The translations under genes and the position numbers were made by a program. The notes beneath the pieces are model-generated. The model made no database searches. It saw nothing but the letters and a program-made list of their open reading frames with translations, and had not been told where the DNA came from. A stretch of DNA of 64,000 nt, from NCBI GenBank assembly GCA_025210375.1, contig JAOASB010000045.1, positions 62,001 to 126,000 of the forward strand, given 5' to 3'. This DNA is from Maledivibacter sp. (GTDB lineage: Bacteria; Bacillota; Clostridia; Peptostreptococcales; Caminicellaceae). Positions 63,483-64,000 of this stretch are shown piece by piece; the first letter of the stretch is position 1; every line of letters starts with the position of its first letter.

Positions 63483-64000
63483 CTATATCTCCTCTATTAC
63501 CCTACCGACTTCCCTATAAATTTCTGAAATCGGTTTATCATTTTTCTTGGCAAGCCCTTTACAATCCTCATACTCAGGCTTAAACTTCAATAAGCTTCCT
63601 TGATAATAAGAATTTTTAATCTTTACCTTTCCATATTTAGTCTGTATATGAGCAAAATCTCTTTTGAGCATGATTTTTTCAACTTTATATTTCCTAATAC
63701 CAATAGAGGTAGTTTCTTTAAAAATTATACCTATAACATCTTTTTCTCTTTCCTCATCCACCAATACAGTTAGTTTTATTGCAGGTCTTCCCTTTTTCAT
63801 AATTATTGGTGTCTTAAATACATCTAAAGCTCCCTCTTCCAAAAGCCTTTCTTCAACATAGCTATATAGTTCTGGGTTCATGTCATCTATATTGGTCTCA
63901 AGCATATATTGATCTTCTATTGTTTCCTTATTTTCCCCTCTTCCTAAGTAAACCCTTAGTACATTTGGTATTTCCAATTCCCTGTTACCTATACCATATC
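63483..64000 (-). CDS. larC: Nickel insertion protein LarC, C-terminal part
   Basis: Partial: the frame is open to the right edge of the window. It begins there with YGIGNRELEIPNVLRVYLG, the usual central linker of LarC, followed by YMLETNIDDMNPELYSYVEE and KTPIIMKKGRPAIKLTVL. LarC uses CTP to insert nickel and is ~400 aa; about 170 residues are here. Some bacteria split larC by a programmed frameshift just upstream of this region; the window does not show whether this one does. Confidence 0.93.
   Translation of the reverse strand, partial: YGIGNRELEIPNVLRVYLGRGENKETIEDQYMLETNIDDMNPELYSYVEERLLEEGALDVFKTPIIMKKGRPAIKLTVLVDEEREKDVIGIIFKETTSIGIRKYKVEKIMLKRDFAHIQTKYGKVKIKNSYYQGSLLKFKPEYEDCKGLAKKNDKPISEIYREVGRVIEEI

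Noticed and set aside
63483..64000. Programmed frameshift splitting larC
   Set aside because: The frame is simply open to the window edge, so nothing here shows a split.

Overview
This is an AT-rich chromosomal window from an endospore-forming member of the Clostridia. The evidence is the sporulation and germination genes (spoIIP, gpr), a CIRCE/HrcA-controlled dnaK operon of Firmicutes order, strong AGGAGG ribosome sites, frequent TTG/GTG starts and a selenocysteine tRNA. An archaeal-like (group III) chaperonin inside the dnaK operon points to the anaerobic lineages known to carry that arrangement. I cannot name the species.

Layout. 1-17 kb, nearly all on the minus strand, is housekeeping: gpr, spoIIP, a small membrane protein, lepA, hemW, then hrcA - group III chaperonin - grpE - dnaK - dnaJ - prmA - rsmE - mtaB - hinT. 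rpsT (plus) diverges from this block, and holA, comEC, a YibE/F membrane protein, a metallo-hydrolase, an ECF S-component and a Crp/Fnr regulator follow. 25-32 kb is more accessory: an exported propeller-like protein and an orphan Eco57I-type adenine methyltransferase in one operon with the Crp gene, unknown proteins, and what looks like the N-terminal domain of a second such enzyme ending at the start of its methylase domain. 32-50 kb has alaX, gdhA, a self-controlled MerR gene, a macrodomain protein, a LytS/LytTR two-component system next to a CstA-type transporter (a BtsSR-BtsT-like pyruvate circuit with three 21-bp-spaced LytTR repeats), an ArsA-like ATPase with a small partner, lipoproteins, a 2-hydroxyacid dehydrogenase and plsY. 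50.9-58.4 kb is a cluster of a 14-repeat RCC1 protein, two glycosyltransferase-like proteins, a DUF4489 protein, a second propeller-like protein and a Cys-rich protein, which I read as a spore-surface cluster. 58.4-61.5 kb is a small mobile area: an IS3 element with a programmed -1 frameshift, an IS3 relic, palindromes and an iteron-like repeat array, ending at selC. The last 2 kb carries larB-larE-larC for the nickel-pincer cofactor.

The most unusual signal lies between genes. The window is seeded with several families of short palindromic elements. One has a 151-nt interior, is present three times (4.8, 13.6 and 49.7 kb), and each time sits between two identical copies of a hairpin (20-22 bp) whose sequence is different at each locus; at two loci that hairpin is the apparent terminator of the neighbouring gene. 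This looks like an element that targets and duplicates palindromes. A second, MITE-like family (TIR core GCAAATTGCATAATTAC, 4-5 bp target duplications) occurs at least five times, once with another palindromic element nested inside it.
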